From Dama dama (taxonomy: Eukaryota > Chordata > Mammalia > Artiodactyla > Cervidae), in contig NC_083695.1 of the NCBI RefSeq assembly GCF_033118175.1, forward strand, positions 32,195,607 through 32,259,606: 64,000 nt of DNA, in the 5' to 3' direction. Numbering within the stretch: position 1 is the first letter of the stretch; each line of letters opens with the position of its first letter. Below the pieces are notes generated by a model. It did no database searches. It was not told the DNA's origin and was given only the letters and a program-made list of their open reading frames with translations. Below are positions 12,275-23,850 of the stretch, one piece after another. Both the position numbers and the translations under genes were made by a program.

Positions 12275-12345
12275 CTTTTGCTAATTCTGTAATGTACCGT
12301 CTCCAAGTCTCCTGTTATTGGGTTTGAAATGGTGGCTCGCCTCAG
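12275..12345 (-). CDS. P4HA1: P4HA1 exon 9 (mutually exclusive with exon 10)
   Basis: This 71-nt exon encodes LRRATISNPITGDLETVHYR followed by ISK plus two bases of Ser, i.e. residues 359-382 of one isoform. It has the same length, phase and homologous sequence as exon 10, so the two are an ancient duplication. The donor is AAAAG|gtaaga. The acceptor is cttcacag with a weak adjacent pyrimidine tract; the main T-run is some 30-40 nt further upstream. Including both exons (142 nt) or neither would shift the frame. A 5.3-kb L1 begins about 420 nt upstream on the transcript. Confidence 0.97.
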
Positions 12346-13074
12346 CTGTGAAGCCAACCATCAAAATAGTTGCATTACAAAACAAAAAAAAAAAGGAATC
12401 ACATTTATCCAATCAGTCAGAAATCTGGGATTTTTATAAAGGAGGCTAAAAAGAGAAAATAACTCCATAAACTTCCAGTCACCTGTGTTGAACCCTGAAA
12501 GCCAGTTAATTTTTAAATTTTTTATATTTAAAAAAAAACTTTTTTTTCATGAATGGAGGGTACACAAACAAAACAGACTGGAAACTAAATTTCCTTGAAA
12601 GGTTACAGGATGTGAAATGAAGAAAAGAAATTTCTAAAATTTGAAGTAAATTTATAGTTACAAGAATGGCTATATAAATTCAATAACTCATTACAAACTT
12701 TTTGCTTTAATTTTTTTCAGTGACGGAAATGTTTGCAAAGCTAATGTTCAAAATCAGTTTGAAGACAAGATGGCAGAGTAGGTGGACGTGGAGTACATCT
12801 CTCTCCATGAATAAATCAGGAATACACCTTCAGACACAGAAGTGCATGCAGAACACCAGCTGAGAGTGGACAGGAGTACCTGATCAGATGAAAAGAATAT
12901 ATAGACCCACACAAAACTCAAGATCAAGCCCTGAGCCTATGGAGTAGGAGCACTGACTCCAAGACCCTAGACTACCAGAGAACTAACCCTAGGGAGTATC
13001 AAATAGTGAGAACTCACACAGTGGAAACCACCTGAATACAAGACCTGGCATCACCCAACCACCAGTAGCACCCT

Positions 13075-14112
13075 GTGCAGGATGCCTCATCTAAACAACA
13101 AACAAAACAAAAATACAAACCCAATCATCAGCAGACAGAATTACCACTTCACTCAGCCTTGCCCATCACAGGAAAAACAAACAAACAAAAACTCAGCATA
13201 AATCTCACCCTGTATAAAGCTTACACAAACCACTGGACTGACCTTAGGAGGGCAGAATCCAAAAGGAAGAAAGAATTCAACCTTGAAGTCTGGGAAAAGG
13301 AGACCTCAAACACAATAAGTTTAAAAATAAAGAAAAGGCAGAGAAATACTACACAAATGAAGGAACAAATGAGAAACACAGAAGTCCAAATAAATGAAAA
13401 GGAAACAGGCAAACTCCCTGAAAAACAATTCAGAATAATGATAGTAAAGATGATTAAAAACCTTGAAAACAAAATGGAGAAAATGCAAGAATCAATTAAC
13501 AAAGACCTAGAAGAATTAAAGAATAAATATTCAGAGACAAACAACACAATTACTGAAATTAAAAATACTCTAGAAGGAATCAATAGAAGAATATCTGAAG
13601 CAGAAGAATGAATTAGTGAGCTGGAAGATAAAAGAAAGGAAGTAACTTCTGAAGAACGGAATAAAGTAAGAAGAACAAAAAGAACTGAGGATAGTCTCAG
13701 AGACATCTGGGACAGTATCAAAAGCACCAACATTTGAATTATAGGGGTCCCAGAAAAAGAAGAGAAAATGAAAGAGTATGAGATAATTTTTGAAGAGATT
13801 ACAGTTGAAAATTTCCCCAGTATGGAAAAGGAAATAGTCAATCAAGTCCAAACGGCACAAAGAGTCCCGTACAGGATAAACTCAAGGAGAAACATGCCAA
13901 GACACATACTAATCAAGCTAACAAAGACTAAACACAAAGAAAGAATATTAAAAGCAGCAAGGGAGAAGCAACAAGTAACATATGAAGGAAACCCCATATG
14001 CTTCAGGAACTCTGCAGGCCAGAAGGGAATGGCAGGGTATATTTTAAGTACTGAAAGGGAAAAATCTACAACCAAGATTACTGTACCCAGCAAGGATCTC
14101 ATTCAAAACTGA
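13075..14112 (+). pseudogene. L1 ORF1p remnant
   Basis: One continuous reading frame carries the ORF1p order: a polar N-terminus, a coiled coil (KNLENKMEKMQESINKDLEE), the RRM region (ELEDKRKE ... IIGVPEKEEK), and the C-terminal domain (RINSRRNMPRHILIKLTK, RILKAAREKQQVTYEG). It is interrupted by in-frame TGA codons at 13609-13611 and 13735-13737 and terminates early at 14110. ORF1p normally packages L1 RNA; this copy cannot make an intact protein. Confidence 0.9.
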
Positions 14113-14261
14113 TAGAGAAATAAAAAGCTTTCCAGACAAGCAAAAGTTAAGGGAATTCAGTACCACCAAACCAGCTTCACAACAAATGTTAAACAGACTT
14201 AATAGTCAAAAAAACAAGAGAAGGAAAAAGATCTACAAGATCAACCCCAAACTACTAAGGA

Positions 14262-17200
14262 AGCCGAAGTAGCAATCCTCATATCAGACAAAATAGACCT
14301 TAAAATAAAGAATATTACAAGAGATAAGGAAGGACGCTACATAATGATCAAGGGATCGATCAAGAGAAAGACATAACAATTGTAAATATCTATGCACCCA
14401 ACATAGGAGCACCTCAATACATAAGACAAACAATAACAGACACAAAAGGAGAAACTGACAGTAACACAATAATAGCAGGAGACTTTAACACCCCACTCAC
14501 ACCAATGGACAGGTCATCAAAACAGAAAATTAATAAGGAAAGACAAGTCTTAAATGATATATTAGATGAGATGAATCTCATCAATACTTTTGGGACATTC
14601 CATCCAAATGCAGAAGAATACACCTTCTTCTCAAGTGCACATGGAACATTCTCCAGGATAGACCACATCTTGGGTCACAAATCAAACCTCAGTAAATTTA
14701 AGAAAACTGAAAGAGTATCAGGCATCTTCTCCAACCATAATGTTAAGAGACTAGATATCAATTACAAAAAAAAGAAACTGTAAGAAACACAAACACATGG
14801 AGATTAAACAACACACTTCTAAATAACCAACAGGTTACTGAAGAAATCTAAAGGGAAATAAAAAAATTTCTAAAAACAAATGACAATGAAAACATGACAA
14901 CTCAAAACCTATGGGATGCAGCAAAAGCAGTTCTAAGAGGGAAGTTTAAAGCAATACAATCCTACCTCAAGAAATAAGAAAAAGATCAAATAAACAACCT
15001 AACTTTACACCTAAAATGGCTGGAAAAAGAATAAAAAAACACCAAAATTAGTAGAAGAAAAGAAATCATAAAGATCTGAGCAGAAATAAATGAAAAAGAA
15101 ATGAAAGATACAATAGTAAAGATTAATAAAAACTAAAAGCTGGTTCTTTGAGAAGATAAACAAAATTGACAAAACTTTAGCCAGACTCATCAAGAAAAAA
15201 AGAGAGAAGAATCAAATCAACAAAATTAGAAACAAAAAAAGGAGATGTTACAACAGACAATGTAGAAATACAAAGGATTATAAGAGACTATTATGAACAA
15301 CTATATGGCAATAAAATGGATAACCTGGAAGAAATGGATGGATTCTTAGAAAAGTTCAATCTTCCAAGACTGAACCAAGAAGAAATAGAAATTATCAACA
15401 ATCCAATTACAAGCACTGAAATTGAAGCTGTGATCAAAAATCTCCCAAAAAACAAAAGCCCAGGATCAGGTGGCTTCACAGGAGAATTCTATCAAACATT
15501 TAGAGAAGAGCTAATGCCTATCCTTCTAAAACTTTCAAAAAATTGCAGAGGAAGGAACACCTCCAAACTCATTCTACTAGGCCACCATCACTCTGATACC
15601 AAAACCAGACAAGGACAACACACAAAAAAGAAAACTACAGGTCAATATCACTGATGAATATAGATGCAAAAATCCTCAACAAAATTTTAGCAAAGAGAAT
15701 TCAGCAATACATCCAAAAGTTCATACACCATGATCAAGTTGGGTTTATTCCAGGAATGCAAGGATTCTTCAATATATGCAAATCAATCAATGTGATACAC
15801 CATATTAACAAATTGAAAGATAAAAACCATATGATAATCTCAATAGATTCAGAAAAAGCCTCTGACAAAATTCAGTACCCATTTATGATTAAAACTCTTC
15901 AAATAATGGGCACAGAAGGAACCCACCTCAACATAGTAAAGGCCATATTTGATAAGTCTATAGCAAACATTATTCTCAGTGGTGAAAAACTAAAATCACT
16001 CCCCCTAAGATAAGGAACAAGACAAGGGTGCCCACTTTCACCACTATTATTCAACATAGTTCTGGAAGTCCTAAGTACAGCAATTAGAGAAGAAAAAGAA
16101 ATAAAAGGCATCCAGATCAGAACAGAAGAAGTAAAGCTCTCACTGTCTGCAGATGACATGATACTGTACATAGAAAACGCTAAAGATAGTATCAGAAAAT
16201 AACTAGAGCTAATCAGTGAATTTAGCAAAGTTGTAGGACACAAAATCAATAGACAGAAATCACCTGCATTTCTATATACTAACAATGAAAAATCAGAAAG
16301 AGAAATTAAGCTTACCTAAGGAGACAAAAGAACTGTACACAGAAAACTGTAAGACACTGATGAAAGAAAACATAAATATGTTCCTGGGTAGGAAGAATCA
16401 ATATTGTGAAAATGACTATACTACCAAATGCAATCTACAGATTCAATGTGATCCCTATCAAATTACCAATGACAGTTTTCACAAAACTAGAACAAAAAAT
16501 TTCACAATTCATATGGAAACACAGAAGACCCCGAATAGCCAAAGCAGTCTTGAGAAAGAAGAATGGAGCTGGAGGAATCAATCTTCCTGACTTCAGATTA
16601 TACTACAAAGCTACAGTCATCAAGACAGTAAGGTACTGGCACAAAAACAGAAATACAGACCAATGGAACAAGATAGAAATCCGAGAAATAAACCCATGCA
16701 CCTATGGGTACCTTATTTTTGACAAAGGAGGCAAGAATATACAATGGGGCAAAGACAGCCTCTTCAATAAATGGTGCTGGGGAAACAGTACAGCTACATG
16801 TAAAAGAATTAAATTAGAACACTTCCTAAAACCATACACAAAGATAGACCAGAAACTATAAAACTCTTAAAGGAAAACACAGGCAGAACACCCAATGACA
16901 TAAATCAAAGCAAGATCCTCTATGACCCACCTCCTAGCAGAAAGGAAATAAAAACAAAAGTAAACAAGTGGGACCTGATTAAACTTAAAATCTTCTGCAC
17001 AACAAAGGAAACTATAAGCAAGGTGAAAAGACAACCCTCCGTATAAGAGAAAATAATAGCAAATGAAACAACTGATGAAGTATTAATTTCCAAAATATAC
17101 AAGCAGCTCATACAAGTCAATGTCAGAAAAACAAACAACCCAATCAAAACGTGGGAAAAAGACCTAAACAGACATTTCCCCAAAGATGACATACAGATGG

Positions 17201-17765
17201 CTAACAAACACATGAAAAGATGTTCAACATCACTCATTATTAGAGAAATGCAAATCAAAACTATAATGAGATATCACCTCACACTGGTCAGAATGGCCAT
17301 CATCAAAAAGTCTAGAAACAATAAATGCTGGAGAGGGTGTGGAGAAAAGGGAATGTTCTTGCACTGTTGGTGGGAATGTAAATTGACACAGCCACTATGG
17401 AAGACGGTATGGAGATTCCTTAAAAAACTAGGAATAAAACCACCCATATGACCCAGCAATCCCACTCTTAGGCATATACCCTGAGGAAACCAAAGCTGAA
17501 AAAGACACATGTATCCCACTGTTCACTGCAACACTATTTACAATAGCCAGAACATGGAAGCAATCTAGATGTCTATCGACAGATGAATGGATAAAGTTGT
17601 GGTACATATACACAATGGAATATTACTCAGCCATAAAAGGAACACATTTGAGTCAGTTCTGATGAGGTGAATGAACCTAGAACCTATTTTCCAGTATGAA
17701 GTGAGTCAGAAAGAGAAGATAAATATCACATTCTAATGCATATATATGGAATCTAGAAAAAAGGT
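14262..17765 (+). pseudogene. L1 ORF2p remnant (endonuclease / reverse transcriptase)
   Basis: The frame starts inside the endonuclease (VAILISDKIDLKIKNITRD ... IIAGDFNTPLTPMDRSSKQK ... GTFSRIDHILGHKSNLSKF). The ORF2 start and roughly the first 75 endonuclease residues are missing through a deletion near 14260. RT follows with DQVGFIPGMQGFF-type sequence at 15735; the catalytic FADD motif reads SADD (TCT at 16146-16148). The C-terminus (cysteine-rich WRGCGEKGMFLHCWWECKL at 17323-17379) is present. Several stops and frameshifts. Dead. Confidence 0.9.
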
Positions 17766-18124
17766 TCTGAAGAATTTATTTACAGAGCAGCAATGGAGAA
17801 ACAGACATAGAGAATAGACTTATGAACATGGGGAGAGGGGAGGAGAAGATGAGATGTATGGAAAGAGTAACCTGGAAACTTACATTACCATATGTAAAAT
17901 AGATAGCCAATGGGAATTTGCTGTATGTCTCAGGAAACTCAAACAGGAGCTGTGTATCAATCTAGAGGGGTGGGATGGTGTGGGAGATGGGAGGGAGGTT
18001 CAAAAGGGAGGGCATATATGTATACCTATGGCTGATTCATGTTGAGGTTTGACAGAATACAACAAAATTCTATAAAGCAATTATCCTTCAATAAAAAAAT
18101 AAAAAGAAAAAAATCAGTTTCAAG

Positions 18125-18592
18125 GTCAATCTTTTCTTCCTTCAAGATATTTGCTCATATATTTCAAATAAACAGTGAAAAAATCTTAGACTGAGCACAA
18201 AGACTGATGAACTCATAAATGTTATTTAAAAAAAAAAAAAAAAACACAGAAAGAGACGACAGCCAAGATAATGATTTTAAACTTTTTTCTAAAAATGAAA
18301 GATGGTTCGGAGGTTAACAAGAATATAAAATTTTCATTGTCATTGTGTTTTTTGATCAAATAATCTAATTGAGGCATCCCTTTTAAGACTGAGGTCTCCA
18401 AACTCAGAGATATAAGACAGTCTCCAACCTGAAATGAATTCCTAATTAATATTCTACCACAATAATTTTGGTTTACTGACACAAATAAAAGACTAAAATC
18501 CAAAAAAAAAAAAAAAAAAGACACAATATGACCTCACTATCTTTTATCTGTTTAATAGATTTATAAGTGCTCCCTTGGACAACATCCATTTT
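18125..18592. other. P4HA1 intron 8 sequence
   Basis: No gene or clear repeat. Two long A-runs (about 18227-18244 and 18501-18519). Confidence 0.5.
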
Positions 18593-18716
18593 CATTTAAA
18601 ATACTGGAGTGGGTTGCCATGCCCTTCTCCAGGAGATCTTCTGGGCCCAGGGGTTGAACCTGAGTCTCCTGCATTGCAGGCAACTTCTTTACTATCTGAG
18701 CCACCAGAGAAGCTCA
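18593..18716 (-). mobile_element. Bov-tA SINE, truncated
   Basis: The minus strand reads 'gcttctctggtggctcagat' through the tRNA part and stops after 'caacccactccagtattt'; the BovA 3' half is missing. Confidence 0.85.
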
Positions 18717-18817
18717 TAATCTTTAGTAAAAAAACAAAAAGTACCCATTTGGAAAAGCAGTAAAACTTAACAGCAACAAAAATTCTGACTTCAAGTTTAT
18801 TCTGCAGTACAGATATC

Positions 18818-19045
18818 CAGACAAGGAACAGCAAACTATGGGCCATGGGCCGAATTCATCCAGTCACTTGCTTCTAGAAATAAAAGTTTTACTGGAATAT
18901 AGCCATACTCATTTATGTATTTTCTATGACTGCTTTTGCATTACAACACCAGAGGTGAGTAGTTATAACAAACTGTATAGCCTGCAAAACCTAAAAAGAT
19001 TTACTATCTGGACCTTTACAGAAAAATTTTCCAGCTCCTGTATAG
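18818..19045 (+). mobile_element. Ancient DNA transposon relic (hAT-like)
   Basis: Recognised by 'agcaaactatgggccatggg', 'aataaaagttttactggaat' and 'gacctttacagaaaaatttt', the pattern of a common mammalian non-autonomous hAT repeat. Subfamily not assigned. Confidence 0.6.
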
Positions 19046-19775
19046 TAAGTGAGCAAAAATATTTCTAGTGTTTATTTAACAGCCTCTTTATGAAAATAAT
19101 CATAGTTTTTATTTTGCTGTCAATAAGAGCAAACAGATTTTAAGAACAAGCTGATGGGGAAAAAGGCAAGAGCATAAAGGTCATTCTTGCTCACCAAAGA
19201 TGAATTTCTATGCTAACCACTAAAGCTTATAGGATTGTGTTTATAATAAATTGTCTTTCTTATTAAGATAAATGATGTAGATTGAAGCCAGAAAACTATG
19301 ATGTCATTATTTCAGATTAGCAAGATGTTCATGCCCAATGATATCCTCCAGTTAAGTAATAATGTACCTAGGCAGATAAGTATTATTTCAGATAAAACTA
19401 TAGAAGTTATATATAAAAAGTTGGCCTTTGATTAGTCTCTGAGATTACAGGGCTCCAAAGTACATAGAAACTTTTTCAGGAAGATGCTGAAACACAAATC
19501 TGTTAAGTGTCAATAAAAATATCACCTATGATTTTCATAATTCAGTGCTTAAAACCTAGTTGCAAGGTTACATACAAGGTACGCAATATGTGTTGATAAC
19601 AAAAACAGAAAAACTGGTATAAATAGAGCTTAGTTAATTCCATTAGTTTGCAACAATACTATCTAAAACTATCTATGGGGTTATTGTCATGTCAATTATC
19701 ATTTTTATAATCTTGCAAAGGAAAAGCTGAAACACAAGTAAATTGAGGAGAGAAAAAAAGAAAAAAATTATTTAC
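19046..19775. other. P4HA1 intron 8, near exon 8 donor
   Basis: 730 bp of AT-rich sequence, nothing recognised. Confidence 0.5.
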
Positions 19776-19952
19776 CCTTGGTTTTGCTAGATCTTTAACA
19801 ATTTCAATTTCTGCATCAGAAATAATATCATGGAAGCGGATAATACGAGGCTTGTCCCATTCATCCTCCTGTTTGGCTGGAGCCAGAATAAATTTAGGAT
19901 TGCGGTTTCCATCATGGTAGCGACAGAAGAGTTTTTTCTGTCTCCGAGGAGT
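19776..19952 (-). CDS. P4HA1: P4HA1 exon 8: start of catalytic domain
   Basis: This 177-nt exon encodes exactly 59 residues, 300-358 (TPRRQKKLFCRYHDGNRN ... RIIRFHDIISDAEIEIVKDL). Cys309 pairs with Cys292 of exon 7 in the known disulfide. It ends on a codon boundary (CCA AGG|gtaaat), so exons 9 and 10 can both join to it in phase 0. The acceptor is tttttgttcag. Confidence 0.97.
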
Positions 19953-20525
19953 CTGAACAAAAAGTTTAAAAAATTGTAAATATATTAGAATAATAATATT
20001 TTTAATGCTTGTTCCTATGAAGAAGCAATAATCATGCTGGTGTATAGACAGAGTACTTGAGGAAGAACGTGCAAAAGAAATAGTACTCTGCAAATATTCT
20101 GCATCAAACAGGACCTTCAGAATTTTAAAAGTTTTATTAATGATTCTTTTCTGGAAGAGATGGTGAGGTTTCTCTTTAACCCTTCTCTCATCAAAATAAA
20201 GTTCAGGCCTTGTAAATATGAAAAAAAATAATAAAATGATTATAGAAATACGAAATGAATGACCAGCCCTGCTCCAAACCTCACCAAGTAACTGGGAAGA
20301 ACCTAGGAAAGTTTCTTAAAGGAAAAAACCTAACCAGGTTTTCCCAAGTGCCTCCCAATTTTAAAAAATTTAAGTGATTTTTTTTTTTGAAGATGAAAAT
20401 CAGTAGCTCTGAAAAAGAAAAAATTAGTTATTAAAGAAGCCAGGTGCTTTTAGTAGCAGATATTAAAGTCAGCAAAAATCAACAAATGTACTTTTCAATC
20501 ACCTATGTATCATATTAACTAAATA
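19953..20525. other. P4HA1 intron 7 sequence
   Basis: Nothing recognised. Confidence 0.5.
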
Positions 20526-20598
20526 TGGGGGTGGCCAAAAAGATCTTACCAAAAAAAAAAAAACACTCCACATGGATGTTTTGGCCAATCCAATGTTA
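20526..20598. mobile_element. Mariner-type MITE relic
   Basis: About 70 bp with inverted ends, ggtggccaaaaag and tttggccaatcc, around an A13 run. This resembles the short palindromic mariner elements of mammals. Confidence 0.55.
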
Positions 20599-21384
20599 TG
20601 CCATTGCTGATTCTTCTCTTGATTAAACAAATATTTCATATTATGAAGTAGAACTAATAATGATATATGTTTATTCTTGTTCTTTATTTATGAAGAATCA
20701 AATCCAAGGTTTTAAATATATCTTTTATATGATGATAAGACCAATTTAACTATTCTGAGAAAAAGGATGCTCCTTTGATTTTGGGCTGAGTTTACATGTG
20801 TTTCACATCAACAAACGGGCAAATTAACAGACTTCTGTTATATACCTATAGTTCTATTTTGCTCTCTTATTTAAGAGTTTCTAAGGGCAGTAAAAAATAT
20901 TCACTCAATACTGGAAATCTGAACACTGACTAGGTACTTAATGATATTATGGAACTACTAACGATACTGGAAATATCATGATAATGGTATTGTGGTCATT
21001 TAAAAGTTCTTATCTTTAAATGATACACACTAAAATATTTACATGTGAAATTTTTAAAAAAATGTTTCATGAGTCTAATTTGTATTTACTCATTAGATCA
21101 AAACAAAAGTAAACATGTTCTCTGGGAATCCATGAACTTACCAAAAGTGTCAACATAGATAAGATCTACTTATTTGCTGGTAGAGGTTAGGCTGTCAACA
21201 GTAAATCACCAAATATCAAGAAGTCATCAATATCAAAACATAAAACCCAGCCTGAGTTTATCAGTAGTAGAGAAAAATTAAACACTATTCAAATGCTTTC
21301 ACTTAAAATTATTCCAAAACTTCACTAAATCCTTCTATATACACTAGCATTCAACTGAACACTAGTACCACATGATACTCCTTT
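20599..21384. other. P4HA1 intron 7 sequence
   Basis: Nothing recognised. Confidence 0.5.
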
Positions 21385-21399
21385 AAAAAGGGTTCTATG

Positions 21400-21514
21400 G
21401 TATGACAAAACCCACTGGAAAAAAAAAAAAAAAATAATAATAATAATAAAAAAAAAATGCAGAATAAAAATAAATAAATAAAAAAAAAATAAAAAAAAGA
21501 AAAAATAAAAAAAT
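21400..21514 (+). mobile_element. Very short L1 3' terminus with long A-rich tail
   Basis: Only about 20 bp of L1-like sequence (tatgacaaaacccactgg) precedes a roughly 95-bp A-rich tail with (AAT)n and (AAAT)n blocks. Flanked by a perfect 15-bp direct repeat aaaaagggttctatg (21385-21399, 21515-21529). Confidence 0.8.
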
Positions 21515-21529
21515 AAAAAGGGTTCTATG

Positions 21530-22308
21530 ATCAATTAATGTTGAGAAACAAAGTATATCACATTCATAATCATCATAAAAAGGATCTGAAAAGTCCTAAA
21601 GCTGAACAAAAGACCTATGATCCCAAGGCTTGAACTGTACTATTTTTGGCCTATTACCTTTTTAGTATTCTGGTAAACTGAGTATAAATATATGATATAG
21701 ATATACAATAAACAAAGGGATATTTACAGACACATTTTAGTATTTTTTAAAATGTTATAAAGCCAAAATCTATTTAAAGTCTTTATGCATTTTTAATATT
21801 TCTTAAAGAGACTAAAACATTACATTAGGCAGTCTTACCCAGGCTGACTAGGGGCAAAACCACAAGATATCACTGTATAGATAAATCCATCATTTCATAG
21901 GATAAGTTAGAATGGTATATTATTTCTATGTAAGACTGCTGAAATCTCTTTTGCATTAAGATATAAGAAAAAACTGTATCACAAAAAAAAAAAACAAAAC
22001 TGTATCACTTCTCTTAAATAATCTGATCCCTCACCTTACAAAGCCTCTTCTAATCTATGAAAAGGGTAATAATTACCAAAAATGCATGTAATGGTATATG
22101 AGTCACAAGTTTTATTTTAAAGCTACTTTACTAGAAGTTGGAACACATAAAGTGCAATACCAACAATGAAGTGATGTGACATAATGTAATACTTTAGGAA
22201 TAAATCTGATTTTTACCACAAAAGTTTAAAAGAATTCTGAATCTCTCCAGAACTATGTACAAACACACATGCACATTCACACACACACAATTGGCTTTTC
22301 CACTTTAC
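21530..22308. other. P4HA1 intron 7, near exon 7 donor
   Basis: Nothing recognised apart from a degenerate (CA)n at about 22263-22290. Confidence 0.5.
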
Positions 22309-22502
22309 CATTTTGATACCCTCCCCACGGCACAGCATTTCGTACTTCTGTCTCTCTGGCAGGTAATCCACAGCAGCACCTTTTTTCTTCAGTGTGGTTT
22401 TCTGATCAGATTGGTCATCTGAAGACTTATTGGCATCTTTTTCTTTAGCCATTATATACTCAAAGTATTTTAAGTTACCGTTAGCTCTCTGATGTTCAGG
22501 AT
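22309..22502 (-). CDS. P4HA1: P4HA1 exon 7: end of TPR domain and acidic/lysine-rich linker
   Basis: This 194-nt exon encodes residues 235-299 (PEHQRANGNLKYFEYIMAKE, then KDANKSSDDQ, ending MLCRGEGIKM). It carries the second N-glycosylation sequon, Asn259-Lys-Ser, in a low-complexity polar linker, and Cys292, one half of the known intrachain disulfide. The linker is one residue shorter than human as remembered (KSSDDQ versus KSASDDQ). The acceptor is ttttgtaatag and the donor AAAATG|gtaaag. Confidence 0.97.
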
Positions 22503-23732
22503 CTATTACAAAAGAAAGAAAGCATGTCCATGAGTAAGTTTACAATCGTTCAAGCATGAGCGTAAGATACAGTGGAGGAACATGTAATTTACCTTCCAAA
22601 CCAGGTTGCTTTATGAGAGTGCAAGGAGGCATTAATGAAAATTATATCAAAACAACAGGTGTGAATCAGTACTGCCCCAAGCAAATCAAGATGTACAGTT
22701 GCCACATATAAAGAGAGTTCTGGAGATGGAATCAGCCATCTATTTCGAAGTAGTAACTATTGCCTTTACTTTGAGAATGTTCCATGTGACAAGTTACTAA
22801 GCAGCCAAAGGAACTATGATCAATTTGATGTCAAATGAATTTTAAAGTATTACTGATAAAACTTATTTTAAACAAGAGAAAAGATTTTTCGAAGATTGAA
22901 ATGTAACGACCATGGGGAAGACAGGGTATACAGTTCAAAGGTAACCTTTAAAGACCACAGATAATATTATAAATGCTGAACACAGTCTACTTCTGAGGGC
23001 TGAGTGCATTTCAGTCCCAAAATTCTAAGTGAGACAGAAAAGAGAAACTAAAAATATAATTTTCAAATAAGCCAGAATCCACTAACTGCCTCAGAATTGC
23101 TAGTCATAACTTTTAGCTATCTTTTAGTAGGGGGAAGGAAGACTACTCCACCCATCTGGGAGGAAAAAAATATAAACCACCACACACACACACACAAATG
23201 AAGAAGACAGACTAGGACACAGAAGTTCACTTGTGACATTAATTGAAGTGTTTTTAAAAAATCCAGCCTTAGATTTGTAAAATACTTCTTGTCTTTGAGA
23301 AACTAATTATAATATGTTGTGATGTACAGAATATGAGGCTAATTTTGTAAAAGAAATGGAAAAATGGGGGGAGAAGAGGGTATGCTACAAGGAAACAAAA
23401 AAATTGGTAGGTATCTCTGAGTGATTGGTTTATGGTGACTCTTCTGTATCCTTTTCTACTTTTAAAATTTTTTCTAAAATGAATGAAGTATTTTTAAGTC
23501 AGGAGGAAAAAAATCACTTAAAATACTGGGGGGAAAGGGCTAAATGAATATCTCAATTTATCAATTCATTCAACTAAGAAATAAGCTAATTTCAAAAGCT
23601 TATTTCAGATGATCAATCCTTTTGAATTGTTTGACTCCTAACATACACATATTTACCTATTCATAAAAAGAATTTAAGTTTTAAAGCTTCATTATATACC
23701 AAAGGCCACATGACTTTTTTTAGCATACAATT
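22503..23732. other. P4HA1 intron 6 sequence
   Basis: Unique-looking. A (CA)n tract lies at about 23180-23197. No exon-like frame. Confidence 0.5.
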
Positions 23733-23850
23733 CCACCACCACAGATTCTAAGTTAGTAGGTTTGGGGTGAGATCAAGGAATTTTCATTTCTAATAAGCAT
23801 CCAAGTAATTCTGATCATTGGCCTTTGGATCATACTTGGAGAAACACTAC
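23733..23850. mobile_element. hAT-Charlie-type MER fossil
   Basis: Contains 'agattctaagttagtaggtt', 'attttcatttctaataagca' and 'catacttggagaaacactac', the internal and terminal parts of the same repeat family as 62702-62821. Confidence 0.55.

Larger units (their letters stand above)
12765..18109 (+). mobile_element. Nearly complete but inactive L1 retrotransposon
   Basis: 5345 bp running from an L1 5' end (acaagatggcagagtaggtg) through ORF1, ORF2 and 3'UTR to an A-rich tail. Flanked by a 15-bp target-site duplication with one mismatch: aaaatcagtttgaag (12750-12764) and aaaatcagtttcaag (18110-18124). Inserted antisense in P4HA1 intron 8, about 420 bp from exon 9. The ORF2 start is deleted, ORF1 has in-frame stops, and the RT motif is damaged. 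No function expected. Confidence 0.95.

Noticed and set aside
13221..13841. 206-residue minus-strand open frame
   Set aside because: It is the antisense shadow of L1 ORF1; its F/S/L-rich composition reflects the complement of lysine- and glutamate-rich codons.
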